Shown: piece by piece, positions 1 through 10,760 of the stretch
How the letters are laid out: the number at the start of each line of letters is the position of its first letter
How positions within the stretch are numbered: the stretch's first letter is position 1
Origin: Tomocerus qinae
Taxonomy: Eukaryota > Arthropoda > Collembola > Entomobryomorpha > Tomoceridae
Reading direction: 5' to 3'
DNA: 64,000 nt
Assembly: GCA_020055645.1 (NCBI GenBank)
Contig: CM034546.1
Location: 82,212,001-82,276,000, forward strand
Made by a program: the position numbers and the translations under genes
The notes under the pieces: generated by a model
Seen by the model: only the letters and a program-made list of their open reading frames with translations
The model's database searches: none
What the model was told of the DNA's origin: nothing

Positions 1-903
1 TCGAAATTTTAATTTTCAGACCAGTGTGCTCAACGAAAGTCGAAACTTTAGTTTTTGGAACTTAGTATGCAAAAATTTTTAATTTTTAGACCGCAATAAG
101 CTTTAACACTCGAAATTTGAATTTTTGGAACCCAGCATGCATAAAACTTCGAAATTTGGGAGCGTAATCTTAAACAGAGTAAACAGTAAACCTCCGTAAC
201 GGCCTTTCTACCTTTAACTTGCCACACATTGGTAACTATTGATAACGATCAATCAGACATTTTGGTAATTATTGTTTTCCAAATTTGCCGCTAATTTAGT
301 TTCTATAAGTCTGTTTCATATGTATTAGTAATTTCGTGTTAAGTGCATATAATATACTACGAAAAGAAAGCTGCAGATTCACGTTGAAGTTTTAAACGGT
401 ACTAAACACTAGTTATTCAAGCGGTAGTCACAAATTATTGTAGCAAATATTTATGAACAGTCCTTTATATCAGTTAATAAATGTTTCGGCACGATCATAG
501 CAACCCAAAGGCCCTTCTTTCTCGGGAGAAGACAAATCAGACGCTCGCACAAAGAAGGGCGGAAAATAATTTTTAGTTTTATAAATAAAATTTATCCACT
601 GATTAGGAATATTTTAAACAGAAAGTACCCGAAACCCCACACATAGAAGTACTCCCTCAACAATGGAGTGTTGTACTGTATTGTATTGGTAATCACGCAT
701 GCAGTTACATTACGTTTTGACATAAACATACTAAATAAAATGTGTACTAAATATGCATAAACATAATATTACATAGAACATACTAAATATGCTAAATACT
801 ACAACAATTTTCAAGTTTCAACAACATTATCTAACAGAACTTGATCATTGATACATTACAATCTAGTTTATAGCCGTATTAGGCAGTATACATGTATTTC
901 AAT
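1..903. other. Intergenic, no gene seen
   Basis: No supportable coding region. The first 170 bases are a degenerate AT-rich repeat built around a 'tcgaaattt...tttttgga' motif that recurs about every 55 bases. At 511-559 a stem is formed by GCCCTTCTTT and AAAGAAGGGC. The right half of that stem (about 549-572) recurs inverted at 3147-3172, beyond the gene that follows, and may be an element end. The rest is AT-rich with no recognisable signal. Confidence 0.6.
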
Positions 904-2992
904 TTAATGATGTGGTAAATTTCTATAGTATTCTCTATATTGCGGCTCTAAAAATTCCAACATAGTCTGTAGGTCGGCATATTTTCTTCCATCAATAGGA
1001 ATATCTGCCTCGTTTCGGACTCTAAAGTCCAAATCATCTAGCCACTCATCTGTCCAAACTGCTCGTTCATTATATCTTAACCCGGCAAGAAAAGGCTGTG
1101 TTACTTCATGACGTACGAAATCTATGTTGTCATTGTGAATATTTTTCGATAGAATTCCAGCGGGATCATCTCTAGTCATCCTGAACCAAATGGCTTGAGT
1201 GACTCTTAATGTACGCGACCTTGGTATTAACTCCAGAAGATCATCAAATGCCTTAAAATTTTCTCGGGTCATAACTTGAGTAGTGAATGGTTTGGAAGGC
1301 CTTGCCGACTCAAACACGTTGATCCACTCACCTGGAACAAAAACTTTGGCTTTCTTTTTTTGTTTTTCGATGAGACCAAACAGACGATCACAAACCAAAA
1401 AAGAGTGGCCACTAAACAGAAACTTTTGGTCCACCGATGAAAAGTATCGCCGCTTTATCAACAATTTAGCAAAGCATAGAGTTACGTAGTTATTGTTTTG
1501 TCCCGAGCACCTATCGCTCCAAATAACAAGGCTTCTGATGCTGTTTTCTTCCAAGGGCTCGAAATTGTTGCTAATATACATCCATAAACAGGACAGCATT
1601 TCTTCAGACCCTCTTGTCGCCATTACCTCAGTCCAAAAGCTCATTGTTGCTTCATCTGTTCCAGTATTGTATATACAATAGTTGTAAGAAGACAACTGGC
1701 GGAGATAAAACATCTCCTTATGGACCAATGTGGGAGAAAACAGAACCTGAGATATAAATTATTTTAAATTTTATAGATGCTGAATGTTTGATAATATAAA
1801 TTTTCGACTCTCAAAGCTGTTAATACCTGTTCCAAATCTACACAAAGCACTACGACAGATGGATCCGCCTTTGTTAAGGCCACGTCCTCTCTCATTTTAA
1901 TGTAGCCTTCGTTAGCGGTGTCATGATGTGCTTCTAATTCCCTATGAGCATTATTTCTATCATGTTCATTGCGAGCAGTAATTTCGGCAATAAAAAGTTT
2001 ATCGCATTGGCTACATGTGTCTGATCTCATTTTAGCAAACAGTAAACCGGACATTTTCAACTCTTTACAATAGGCATCCTTCAGAAAATGTACTTTAATA
2101 TTATTTGGGTTTGCATCCTTGAACAGTCTGAACATTTTGCTAGCATTTAGTCCAGGAGGTAAATATTCGCGATCCGCATTTCCAACGTTCCGCTTGTAGT
2201 GGGATAACTCAGTAGGAAAAGATCTTATATGAGTTCGGATCAAGTCAAGGGTGTAGCCATCCAAACGGTGTGGTCGGTTATTGTGAGTGCCCCTTAGATC
2301 ATTTCCAAACATTTCTCCCTTAAGAATTTTCTCTTGTACAATTCGAACCCTTTTATCTTTGATTTTCAAGGTATCTTTAAAAGTAGTTTGACATACTTCG
2401 TGTCTTTCTCCGTTATAGGGTAGGAAGTATCTATTTAACCATATTATGGAAATACAAATATATAACAATTTAAATATTAAAATTTAGTAGCTAAAGACGA
2501 TAATGTGTTTAAGTTGTACTTATATGTGTGTAGTCTGGAGTGATTTTCTGCATCAGCATCATAGATAGGTGTCTGTCTCGTTAGACAAGAAATCAGAAAA
2601 GTAGTTTGCAAATTGTAGCTGCCATTAGAGTAAAACTTGTTAAAAATGTCCTGCTTCGTCTCAGCATTTAACAAGCAACCTCTCTTCTGACAATGTAAAC
2701 TACATATTTTTCCCTATAAAATGTATAAATTAATTTAGAACATTGAATCCATCATCTATTAACTGTTGGTGTTTATCAATGTTAAAAATGCTTGCATGGC
2801 ACGAGCAAGAAACATTACCTCCGAGGGCAGTTTTCCTGGCACTGGAACTCCAGTAGAAGCAATAAACGGCTGACCGCTATTTCTATTTCTTTTCCGTAAT
2901 TCATTGATTGCTTGGTCAATATTTATTGACCTCTTTCTTCTATTATTAATACTTTTCAACTGGGAAGACGTTACAACCACCTTTTGTTCCAT
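904..2992 (-). CDS. DUF7869-type multi-exon protein (transposon-associated family)
   Basis: Read on the minus strand as about four exons. ATG is at 2992-2990 and opens a basic N-terminus (RRKRS, then RNSGQPF). Exon 1 probably ends at 2819 (GAG|GTAATG) and exon 2 begins near 2686; that splice is the least certain. The clear introns are 2431-2519 (89 bp, joining HTYK to YFLPYNGERHEVC) and 1747-1826 (80 bp, joining CVDLEQ to VLFSPTLVHKEMFY), both GT-AG and in phase. The middle exon has a C-x2-C pair (SDTCSQCDKLF) followed by His/Glu-rich helices. The last exon has WSDRCSGQNNNY and then GHSFLVCDR, with a stop at 904. This is the layout of the multicopy invertebrate proteins that carry DUF7869. 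Their biochemical role is not known to me; they look transposon-derived. No frame break was seen apart from the splicing uncertainty, so the copy may be intact. Helitron-like sequence begins just upstream at 3213. Confidence 0.72.
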
Positions 2993-3146
2993 TTTAATAA
3001 AATAATAATGTGTACAATTTTTTGAATTCGTATATGATGGAAAGCAAATTGAAATGTTTCCGCCTGAAACTGAAATTCGGGTGCCATGTATTTACCCCTG
3101 AATTGGGAACTATTGAGTTGTCAAGGATATTAAAGTCTATAAATAT

Positions 3147-3172
3147 TTTCCGCCCTTCTTTCTGCGAATTAC
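3147..3172 (-). repeat. Inverted copy of the 549-572 motif flanking the DUF7869 gene
   Basis: On the minus strand this reads cgcagaaagaagggcggaaa. On the plus strand at about 549-572 the same motif reads cgcacaaagaagggcggaaa. The two copies point towards the gene at 904-2992 from either side. This could be the residue of terminal inverted repeats of an element of about 2.6 kb, but no target duplication was identified. Confidence 0.4.
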
Positions 3173-3212
3173 TCAAATATAACTATAGGAATAAATGCAA
3201 GGCTATAATATA

Positions 3213-3249
3213 CTAGTAAAGTTACCTGTCCTACCGACGGGGTAGTAAC
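3213..3249 (-). mobile_element. Helitron-like 3' terminus (family 2)
   Basis: On the minus strand a stem-loop (GTTAC...CCCCGTCGGTAGGACAGG...GTAAC) is followed after a few bases by CTAG and then T. A hairpin about 10 nt before CTRR, with T next, is the diagnostic Helitron 3' end. A close relative of the hairpin lies at 17041-17092. The element would extend to the right (5' end upstream on minus), probably through the minisatellites at 3.3-4.9 kb, but I could not place its 5' TC end. Confidence 0.45.
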
Positions 3250-3307
3250 AGAACGCTTGCATTCTTTAAAAAAAATTCAAAATTTCCAAGCGTAAACTTT
3301 ATTCAAA

Positions 3308-4172
3308 AAAACTTAGTTTAGTAAATTATGGAGTAAGTATGGAGTACAATATTTAGTACGTATGGCGTACAGTATGGAGTTCAATATGGAGTAACTGTAG
3401 AGTACAGCATGGATTAAGTGTAGAGTACAATGTAATATGGAGTAAGTGTGGTGTACAATTTGGAGTAAGTGTGGAGTAGAATATGGAGTAAGTAGGGAAT
3501 AGAATATGGAGTAAGTGTGGAGCACAAAATAGAGTACGTGTGGAGTACAATATGGAGTACGTGTGGAGTACAAATATAAAGACAGTGTTGAATACCATAT
3601 GGAGCATGTGTGAAGTACAATATGGAGTAAGTGTGGAGTAAAGCATGGAGTAGGTATGGAGTACAATATGGATTAAATGGGGAGTACAATATGAAGAAAG
3701 TGTCGAATACTACATGGAGCATGTGTGGAGTACAATATGGAGTACGTGTGGAGTAGAATATGGAGTAAGTGTGGAGTACAATGGAGTAAGTGTGGAGTAC
3801 AATATGGAGTAAGTATGTAGTAGAATATGGAGTAAGTGTGGAGTAGAATGTGGAGTAAGTATGGAGTAAATGCGGAGTAGAATATGGAATAAGTGTGGAG
3901 TATAATATGGAGTAAGTGTGAATTAGAATATGGGGTAAATGTGGAGTAGAATATGGAGTAAGTGTGGAGTAGAATATGGAGTAAGTGTGGAGTAGAATAT
4001 GGAGTAAGTATGTAGTAGAATATGGAGTAAGTGTGGGGTAAAATATGGAGTAAGTGTCGAGTAGAATATGGAGTAAGTATGGAGTAGAATATGGAGTAAG
4101 TATGGAGTAGAATATGGCGTAAGCGTGGAGTAAAATACGGAGTAAGTGTAGAGTAAAATATGGGGTAAGTGT
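3308..4172. repeat. Minisatellite, about 23-bp unit (ggagtaagtgtggagtagaatat)-like
   Basis: Degenerate head-to-tail copies of a unit resembling 'atggagtaagtgtggagtag' fill this stretch. Several overlapping minus-strand open frames (Thr-Pro-Tyr-Ser / Leu-His-Thr repeats) are a by-product of the repeat and are not genes. Confidence 0.85.
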
Positions 4173-4199
4173 AATACAAAAGATTTAACTCCGCTTCTA

Positions 4200-4893
4200 T
4201 AAAATTTAAGATTTCCTGTTGATTTTGATATTCAATTTTAACCAATTTTAATTTTGTTTTCATTTTTAAACACATTCTTAATCAATTTTGGTTTTCTGAT
4301 ATTAATACTTAATATTATTTAATCTTGATTTTCCGTTGATTTTGATAATCAATTTTAGTCAATTTTAATTTTCTTTTGATTTTTATACTCAATATTAATT
4401 AATTTTAATTTTTTGCTGATTTCGATAATCAATATTAAACTATTTTCATTTTCTGTTGATTTTGATATTCAAAATTATACCATTTTTATTTTCCTTTGAT
4501 TTTGAAATTGAATATTAACCAATTTTGATTTATTGCTGATTTCGATAATCAATATTAAACTATTTTCGTTTTCTGTTGATTTTGATACTCAAAGTTAATT
4601 AATTTTGATTTTCCTTCGATTTTGATACTCAATATTAACCAATATTGATTTTCTGTTGATTTTGATAGTGAACATTAATCTATTTTGATTTGCAGTTGGT
4701 TTTCATTTTAAATCATGAATTATATTAATCTAATTTGATTTAGTGTATAATTTTGTATTATGATCAATGTTGATCTAATTTGAATTATTCTTCACTTTAA
4801 TAATCCAAAAACTGTTTCTACTTTTATTCTGACAAAAAGGTGCACACGGTCCCCTTCACTCAGGCGAGCTTCTGTCATGGCTTGCCGTAGAAA
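4200..4893 (+). mobile_element. Truncated copy of the 40-bp-minisatellite element seen at 23737-24757
   Basis: Tandem, diverged units of about 40 bp (ttttctgttgattttgatag-like, then tcaattttga) are followed by a terminal block at about 4838-4890 with gtgcacacggtcccctt and ggcgagcttctgt. The same order of minisatellite and terminal block occurs in the complete element at 23737-24757. The left terminus of the element (agctcgcctgagtaagcgag) is missing here; the 23-bp minisatellite abuts instead. Confidence 0.65.
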
Positions 4894-5044
4894 CCTACGC
4901 AAATTAAAGCACCATGTAGATTGACATGATTTAGTTAATTATGTTCATCGAAATTAAATGTATTAGTTATCTATAATGGAGTACGGTATAGTTTATAAAA
5001 AAATTAAAACTGATGCCCGCCCAGCGCCGTCAAGTTAATTATAA

Positions 5045-5548
5045 ACCATGTGGTCGGGAGTCGGATGTCGTGTTGGTGGGGGTCGGGTCGTTAGTAGTAG
5101 TCAGGTTTTCTGTTGGGTCCCATGTAGTCTGCTGTCGTGTTGGTGGGTTTTGGCTTCCGTGTGAACGGCTCTCGTGTTTATGGGTGTCGGGTCCATGTAG
5201 TCGGTTGTAGTGTTATTGGGTGTTGGGTTCCTTTTGGTCAGCTGTCGTGTTGGAGTGTTGGGTCCCATTTAGTCGGCTGTCCTGGTGTTGGGTGTTGGAT
5301 ACCATGTGGACGGCTGTTGTATTGGTGGAGGTGTGTCCGGTCTTGTGTTAGTGGGTGCGTGGTCACTTGTAATCGGCTTCGGGTTTTGTGTGGGCGGGTG
5401 TTGTCTCCTTTGTGGTTGGCACTCTTTTAGTCTGGAGTCATGTCTTGTGTAGAGTGGGTGTCTGTCCCCATGTGGTCTGGAGTCGGGTCTTGTGTTGGTG
5501 GTTGTCGGGCCCCATGTGGTCGGTTGCGGGTTGGTGGGTGTCGGGCCT
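5045..5548. repeat. G/T-rich degenerate minisatellite
   Basis: Roughly 40-45-bp degenerate units rich in 'tgttggtgggtgtcgggtcc' and 'catgtggtcggctgtcgtg'. Open frames here are repeat artefacts. The array ends about 10 bases before the proposed start codon of the exonuclease-like gene. Confidence 0.75.
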
Positions 5549-5558
5549 TCACGTGATT

Positions 5559-6834
5559 ATGGCACGCAAGCCTCGCACCGATAAAGTGGTATGTGAGGAG
5601 ACGATAATGTTAATTATAATATAAATTTTATATTAATGCAATAAATATTGTTATCATAATTATTTAAATTTAGACATCTTTATTATCCGAGGCCAAGACT
5701 TTGACTAATCAGGAATACACCGACCTTATGTGTGGTCTTTATGATGCGGAGGGGCCACGGGAGAATAAAAAAACCGCTTATGCATATATTTTGGGTCATC
5801 ATCGACGCTTCGAAAGACAGGAAAAATCAAAAATGAAAAATTGCCGTCCAATCGTCAGCGCTGCAGCTGGTGGAAATAATGGAGCAAGTGCTGTTAGCGC
5901 AGAGTGCCATAGTAATGGTATCTCACTGCTGCAGCCTTGCTCCTCAAATATTCCAAAATCTTTGGCGGCTGAAAAGGTACCGTACCCTATTTATTGTTAA
6001 TAGGGTTATAGTAAAACATTATATGATTAATATAAATTGTAACTCTTTTCTAATTTTGAAGGTTTCAGTAATATTTCTAGGTGATTTGGTCCCAATAAAC
6101 GGAATCGTGTTCTTTGACGTAGAAAAATTAAGCATGAAAAATAATCATAAAATAAATGCTTAGGAGTTGAGCGGTGGTGACTGAGAAAAGGGATCTAATA
6201 ATGTGGGTGTACCTAAAATGGAAAGAAGCCAACATTTGTCAACTTTTCCCTAAGCTCAGTGGATTAACAATAGAAAAAATTAAAAATGGCCTTCCGATTG
6301 ACACGGTAAAATATATTTATAGTTGTATTTACGTTGCTTCTTTTAAACATATGAAGCATATCTCAATGACAATTATTGTTTTCTTTTTATCAGGTAAAAC
6401 AACTGCTAGCTAAGATAACAGAAAAGAATACACTGGTTGGCACAGCAGTAATGGGGGATTTACAAAGTTTAGACATCAGTATGGTTAACAAGTATGATGA
6501 TCTACAATCTTACTTCAAAGATTCAAATGGACAGCCTTACAGTCTTCAGCTCTTAGCGGGGTACTTTTTCAACTTGAGCAACTATCAGCGTAGACAACAC
6601 AGTGCTATTGCTGATGCTCGAATGACTGCTAAGTTGTACAAACGATTGGTGTTCTTGCGAGACGTAGTGCGAACCGAATTCAAATGGGACATCCGGCAAT
6701 TAATGCCAAGACCACCGAGAACCGTTGATGTTGGAGACAAATGTTCATGTGTGTTGACAAAGAAAAGGAACAGACGAAAAAATAAAACTGAATTTGGGCC
6801 AAAAATAAATTGGAATGAAATGGAATTCATGTGA
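5559..6834 (+). CDS. DEDDh 3'-5' exonuclease-like gene, copy 1 (possible frame break in exon 3)
   Basis: Four exons: 5559-5588 (begins MARKPRTDKV), 5674-5976, 6062-6305 and 6394-6834. All introns are GT-AG of 85-88 bp and the joins are in phase. Exon 3 carries a candidate Exo I motif FFDVEKL (Asp-x-Glu). Exon 4 carries Exo II (TAVMGDLQSLDI) and Exo III, HSAIADA (His and Asp), matching the DEDDh nuclease fold of RNase T / REX4 / ISG20-type enzymes, which trim RNA or DNA 3' ends. The tail is basic (KKRNRRKNK) and may bind nucleic acid or direct nuclear entry. Between 6150 and 6180 the frame breaks: exon 3 reads into TAG, and the continuation (VTEKRDLIMW, then GLPIDT) is in another frame. The homologous gene at 40565-41650 breaks in the same stretch. 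So this is either a pseudogene, or a family with an unrecognised splice or frameshift. The family assignment is firmer than the intactness. Confidence 0.6.
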
Positions 6835-6839
6835 GGGAT

Positions 6840-7590
6840 AAATTTATGTATAAACGGAATTAGACTTAAATTGATTAGGATAATTGATTGGCATAAGTTT
6901 GGATAAAATTTGAATAAAATAAATAAATAATTATAAATAAATGCAAATAATTAATTAAAGATTTATTTACACGAGACAGTTGACTTTTGTGATAAATATT
7001 GGCATCTTGACGAATATCGTTTTATTGACATTTGGTATCAATAGACTTACCATTATTGTAATCTATAACTGCAATTTACATGAAGCTGACAGCAATCACT
7101 CTGCACCTCTTCCATATTCTAAAAAGCTATAAACTGTTGACAATGATTATTTTTCCTAATCGTATTGTAGGAAGTGAAGTTATTTAAAAAGATAATTTGC
7201 AGTTTGTGAGAACGTATTACAACACGCCTCTTAAACATGCAAGATCTTAAACCTCGATGAAACTTATTCTATATTTTAACTGTAAAATGTTGACAATGAT
7301 TATTTATCTTTACTTAATTATATTTTAAGAAGTCAGGTTAGTTGAACTGATAGTTTACAGTTTGTGAGAACGTATCACAACACGCCTCTTAAACATGCAA
7401 AATCTTAAACCTCGACGACTATGTTGATAATTTAAAGGGAAAATTTAATCGAAACGTTTAATTTAAATTTTGGCTTTTTGATAGCTTATAGGTTTCACGA
7501 TATCTTCGAACCCATCCAAAAATGTTGGCAACAAGAAATAATTCAAGAGCCTCTTCCCGATGATTTTGACAGACACCTTCACCTCCATGT
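6840..7590. repeat. Intergenic with duplicated block of about 155 bp (7127-7260 and 7284-7423)
   Basis: AT-rich. Two diverged copies begin with 'gttgacaatgattattt' and end with 'cagtttgtgagaacgtatnacaacacgcctcttaaacatgc'. The second half is the reverse complement of a motif that recurs at about 10780, 11068, 11360 and 12080 on the far side of the P-element-like transposase. These are candidate subterminal inverted repeats of that element. Confidence 0.6.
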
Positions 7591-7592
7591 AA

Positions 7593-9410
7593 CTACGTTT
7601 TGATTGTAACATTTCGGTGCAACTCCCTAATAATATTTTTTCTTAAATTTAGACCGTACATATTGAAAGCATTTTCTGCAACAAGTTTTGGCAAGAGATC
7701 TATGATATTTAGAAAAATAGTAATAACAGCTTCAGTAGTTACATGTCCATATGACATATCTTTCCTTGTGTTATATAAGGTATTTTCTGTGTATGCCTTC
7801 GAAACGAGAAATGTTTCACTGACACCAAAACCAGGATCTGAGCGATCAATCATAGGAAATTCCAACAATTTTTTACAGTCACTACATTTGTGTTTCACAA
7901 TGACTTTTTTCAAACTCCAGTTACACATATAAACCGCTGCATTTTGGCAACTTTCTGAGACTTGAACACCTTCAAAATTGAGAAAATCAAATATAGTATT
8001 ATCAATTCTGCATTCATCGTTAGTGTCGTCACTGCAAGTATCTTCATACTCATCTGGCATTTCAACAGAAAATAAACTTTCGTTAGTTTGTACAGAAATG
8101 TTCTTATTACGCGATAATTTTATATTTGCTTCCATTTTGACGTAATTTTGAAATAGAATTCTATTTTCTTCTGGACATTTCTCACAATTTCCCCCACTTG
8201 GATTTTGAATGACGTCTACGATGAATAAAACCTTAAAGTTTTGTCTAAATGATACGGCAGTTGGATTTTGACAGAATCCCCCCTTGAACCTCATTGACGA
8301 ATTAAAATGTTCTAATGCACTTTTCTGGTAAGAACGAACTTGTAGCCTTCAGATTTTAAAGTTGTAACCAACTGATACATTCCCTGTAGTGTGATTTCCA
8401 ACCCTGTAATTGAAGGAACTATCCGAGAACCGTCACCCATCTTCCATCTTGATACCCAGTCAGCCCATTTTTGCAATATTGACGAATGGTGAATTAAATA
8501 CTTGCCCGACTTGTATTTATTTGCATTCTCTTCTTCTGAAGTGTTTAAAGCATCGAATATAGAATTCATTTGACCTATAAAATCAGCAGTTGCTAAAGCA
8601 TCCACAGGAAGATACCCTAAACTGACATAGGTTCTAATTCCAGCTGCCACAGTATGGCTAAGAACTTGTGTGGCAAAAGATACTTTCATTTTAGACCAAT
8701 CTGGCAACTCGAAGTGATATTTGGTTCATTTCGGGGCAAGACGAATGAAGTTTGTTTGATCTATTTCCCAAAATTTTTCTATGTATCCCCAACATATCAG
8801 TTTTCCATCCACCAGCAAATCATGATGCTTTAATGGAGTCCGAATATTTTTGACCAAATGTGGAGTGTCTGTCAAAAATTGTATTTTCTGTCCATTTAGT
8901 ATTACGTAAGGCGTTTGCGGAGTAGCACCTAATTTTTTATACATTCCTTGATTGGTAAATCCTTGATCACAAACTATTGCCCGTATATTTAGTCCATTTT
9001 GAGTTACTTCCTTGACGTTTTCCTTCACAATAGGTACCAAATCTTCAGATGTGGTTGGATGACAAGAGAAGTAATACGAAATTGGAAGGAATCAGTTGCT
9101 GTTTATTCCCCGTAGAAAGGCTATTAAAGCATGATTTGCTAGGTTGAGACTTCTCTTTCCCTTTCCGTGGTCTACAATCCCTTCAAGTTTGTCTTTTTGC
9201 TTGTTATACATTAGTAATTTTTTGATAGTCATTTCGTCAATCATTAGTACACAGTCCTTTTGATAGCTATTCATCTTCATGGCTTTGTCTTTGATACAGT
9301 CAAACAGCACTTGATTGATACCGGGTTGGAAATCCAATTTCCTCATCCATAAAGTGATAGTTGAGTAGCTTGGAAGCTTAAACCCAAATGCTTTAATAAG
9401 GCTCCTGCAA
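7593..9410 (-). pseudogene. P-element/THAP9-like transposase catalytic region (decayed)
   Basis: Minus-strand order is the P-element one. First comes the RNase H-like start with VLMIDEMTIKK and GIVDHGKGKRS (9346-9092). Next come VCDQGFTNQGMYKKLG and DTPHLVKNIR (9040-8726). The KMKVSFATQVLS and FDALNTSE region follows (8707-8312), then the GGFCQNPTAVSF C-terminal region with cysteine pairs (8294-7593). THAP9 and Drosophila P transposase share these blocks; such enzymes cut and paste DNA using GTP. Breaks seen: an in-frame TGA after GINSN at about 9092, where the family has Trp; an in-frame TGA after LAPK at 8728-8726; and a frameshift near 8312, where QKSALEHFNSS continues in another frame. 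It is therefore non-functional as read. The N-terminal exons lie upstream at 9.5-12.6 kb. Confidence 0.85.
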
Positions 9411-9510
9411 TAGAAGTAAATGACACCAACATTTAATAGTATGCTAGTTACTTGAATGGAATCATTAACAAATCAATGATACAAAATTTCAGATAATTAA
9501 GTTATTATGG

Positions 9511-9924
9511 TTACTTATATTCTCTTCTCCCACAACAGTAGTAAATAGTTAAAGTTATAACACGTTCAATGTTGTTATATTGCTTCGTTGTGTTTTTAAG
9601 AAGTGAATAACGGTTTATTTGCATTTTGAGGAATTCGGTTAGGGACGAAGTTCCAAAAATATCTTCTAATATTTTTGAAGGATTTTTTGATTGTCTTGTT
9701 TGATTAAGTTTCTTTTGGTAATTTCCTCGAGCGCTCTCTAAGCGCATTGACACGTTTTGTCAAACACTTAATACGGAGTTGTAGTTTCGCAGGGCTTGGT
9801 GGGCGTGTTTGTCGTTTTTTTCTCGAAGTCAAAGAGCGTGAGAAATCATTGCAACGACCCTCTTGCTCATTCGTCGGAGTAAATACGGCCGACTCGTTCG
9901 ACTCGACTTCGTTGCATATTTTCG
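9511..9924 (-). pseudogene. P-element-like transposase, coiled-coil linker exon
   Basis: Minus-strand acceptor tattttcag at 9925-9926 opens an exon that contains TNEQEGRCNDFSR. It then runs through SPAKLQLRIKCLTKRVNAL, a leucine-zipper-like helix, and KILEDIFGTSSLTEFLKMQ, which precedes the catalytic domain in THAP9-like proteins. A frameshift near 9715-9750 separates the helix from the latter part. This is the terminal, functional-looking member of the 291-bp exon series at 10761-12115. An 820-bp insertion lies directly upstream, just outside the acceptor site. Confidence 0.65.
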
Positions 9925-9938
9925 CTGAAAATATAATA

Positions 9939-10758
9939 CCGTAATAATCAATATAATTCCGCGTACCGAAATAATTACGCGTACGCGGAATTATTTCGAT
10001 TTTACTTCGCATTTTTGGCCGTTATTGGTAATAATTCCGCGTATCGAAATAATTCCGCGTACCTATACCTGTGTGTTTGTTAATGTAGATAAAATGTATG
10101 CAAATTTTGATAAGATATGCAAATGTAGGTAAAAGGCACCTAAACTTAGATAGATAAATGAATGTGTAGGGTGCTCTAAAGAAGTAAAAACATAGCTTTG
10201 AGAGTTCTAGTGCTCTAATCTAAGTATCTGTTATAATGGTAGTTTAGTTGCAGTCTGAAATTACTCTGGAAATGGCAGAAACAGAGAAAGAGTGTGTACT
10301 TACACCTAGCACATACGTGTCAAGAAATTTAGATTTTAAAATCAAGACTATTAAATTATGTGAATGGTAGTCAGGGCAATTTAATTACGGCCTTCAAATC
10401 AGGTAAGGAAAAAGGAGAGAAATGCTACAGCAGCAGTACATGGAAATGAAAGAGCCCTAGATCCAGGAGAATGACATTTTAATGCCTTCGGACGAACAAG
10501 ACATTGACCTAGATCTAAATAATCCGATGGATATATCACTGTCTTCATAAGATGACATCTAAATTCATTTTTAATAAAACCTTTTTTATTTCCATCGAAA
10601 ATCAAATAAAAATTTAATCATTGACTGTTTGAAAAATAATTCCGCGTATCGAAATAATTCCGCGGCCGCGGAATTATTTCGACATTTTTGGCCTTTTCAG
10701 GAATTATTCTATGTGCTTGAAACAATAATTCCGCGCGGAATTATTTCGATTATTACGG
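9939..10758. mobile_element. TA-flanked MITE-like insertion (820 bp) with inverted ends
   Basis: The ends read CCGTAATAATC and GATTATTACGG, and the element is flanked by TA on both sides (9937-9938 and 10759-10760). Palindromic blocks made of 'aattccgcgtatcgaaataa' sit just inside each end. The unfilled version of the target occurs at the equivalent place in the neighbouring repeat units (about 11041-11050: ctgaaaatataataattacg), which shows directly that this segment was inserted and duplicated TA. No transposase frame is present. The TA duplication is typical of Tc1/mariner-related elements. Confidence 0.8.
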
Positions 10759-10760
10759 TA

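Noticed and set aside
1283..1681. Plus-strand frames of 62-68 codons inside the DUF7869 gene
   Set aside because: They are antisense shadows of the well-supported minus-strand exons.
3313..4275. Thr-Pro-Tyr-Ser / Leu-His-Thr repeat proteins on the minus strand
   Set aside because: Overlapping open frames all follow the 23-bp minisatellite and change frame with each indel.
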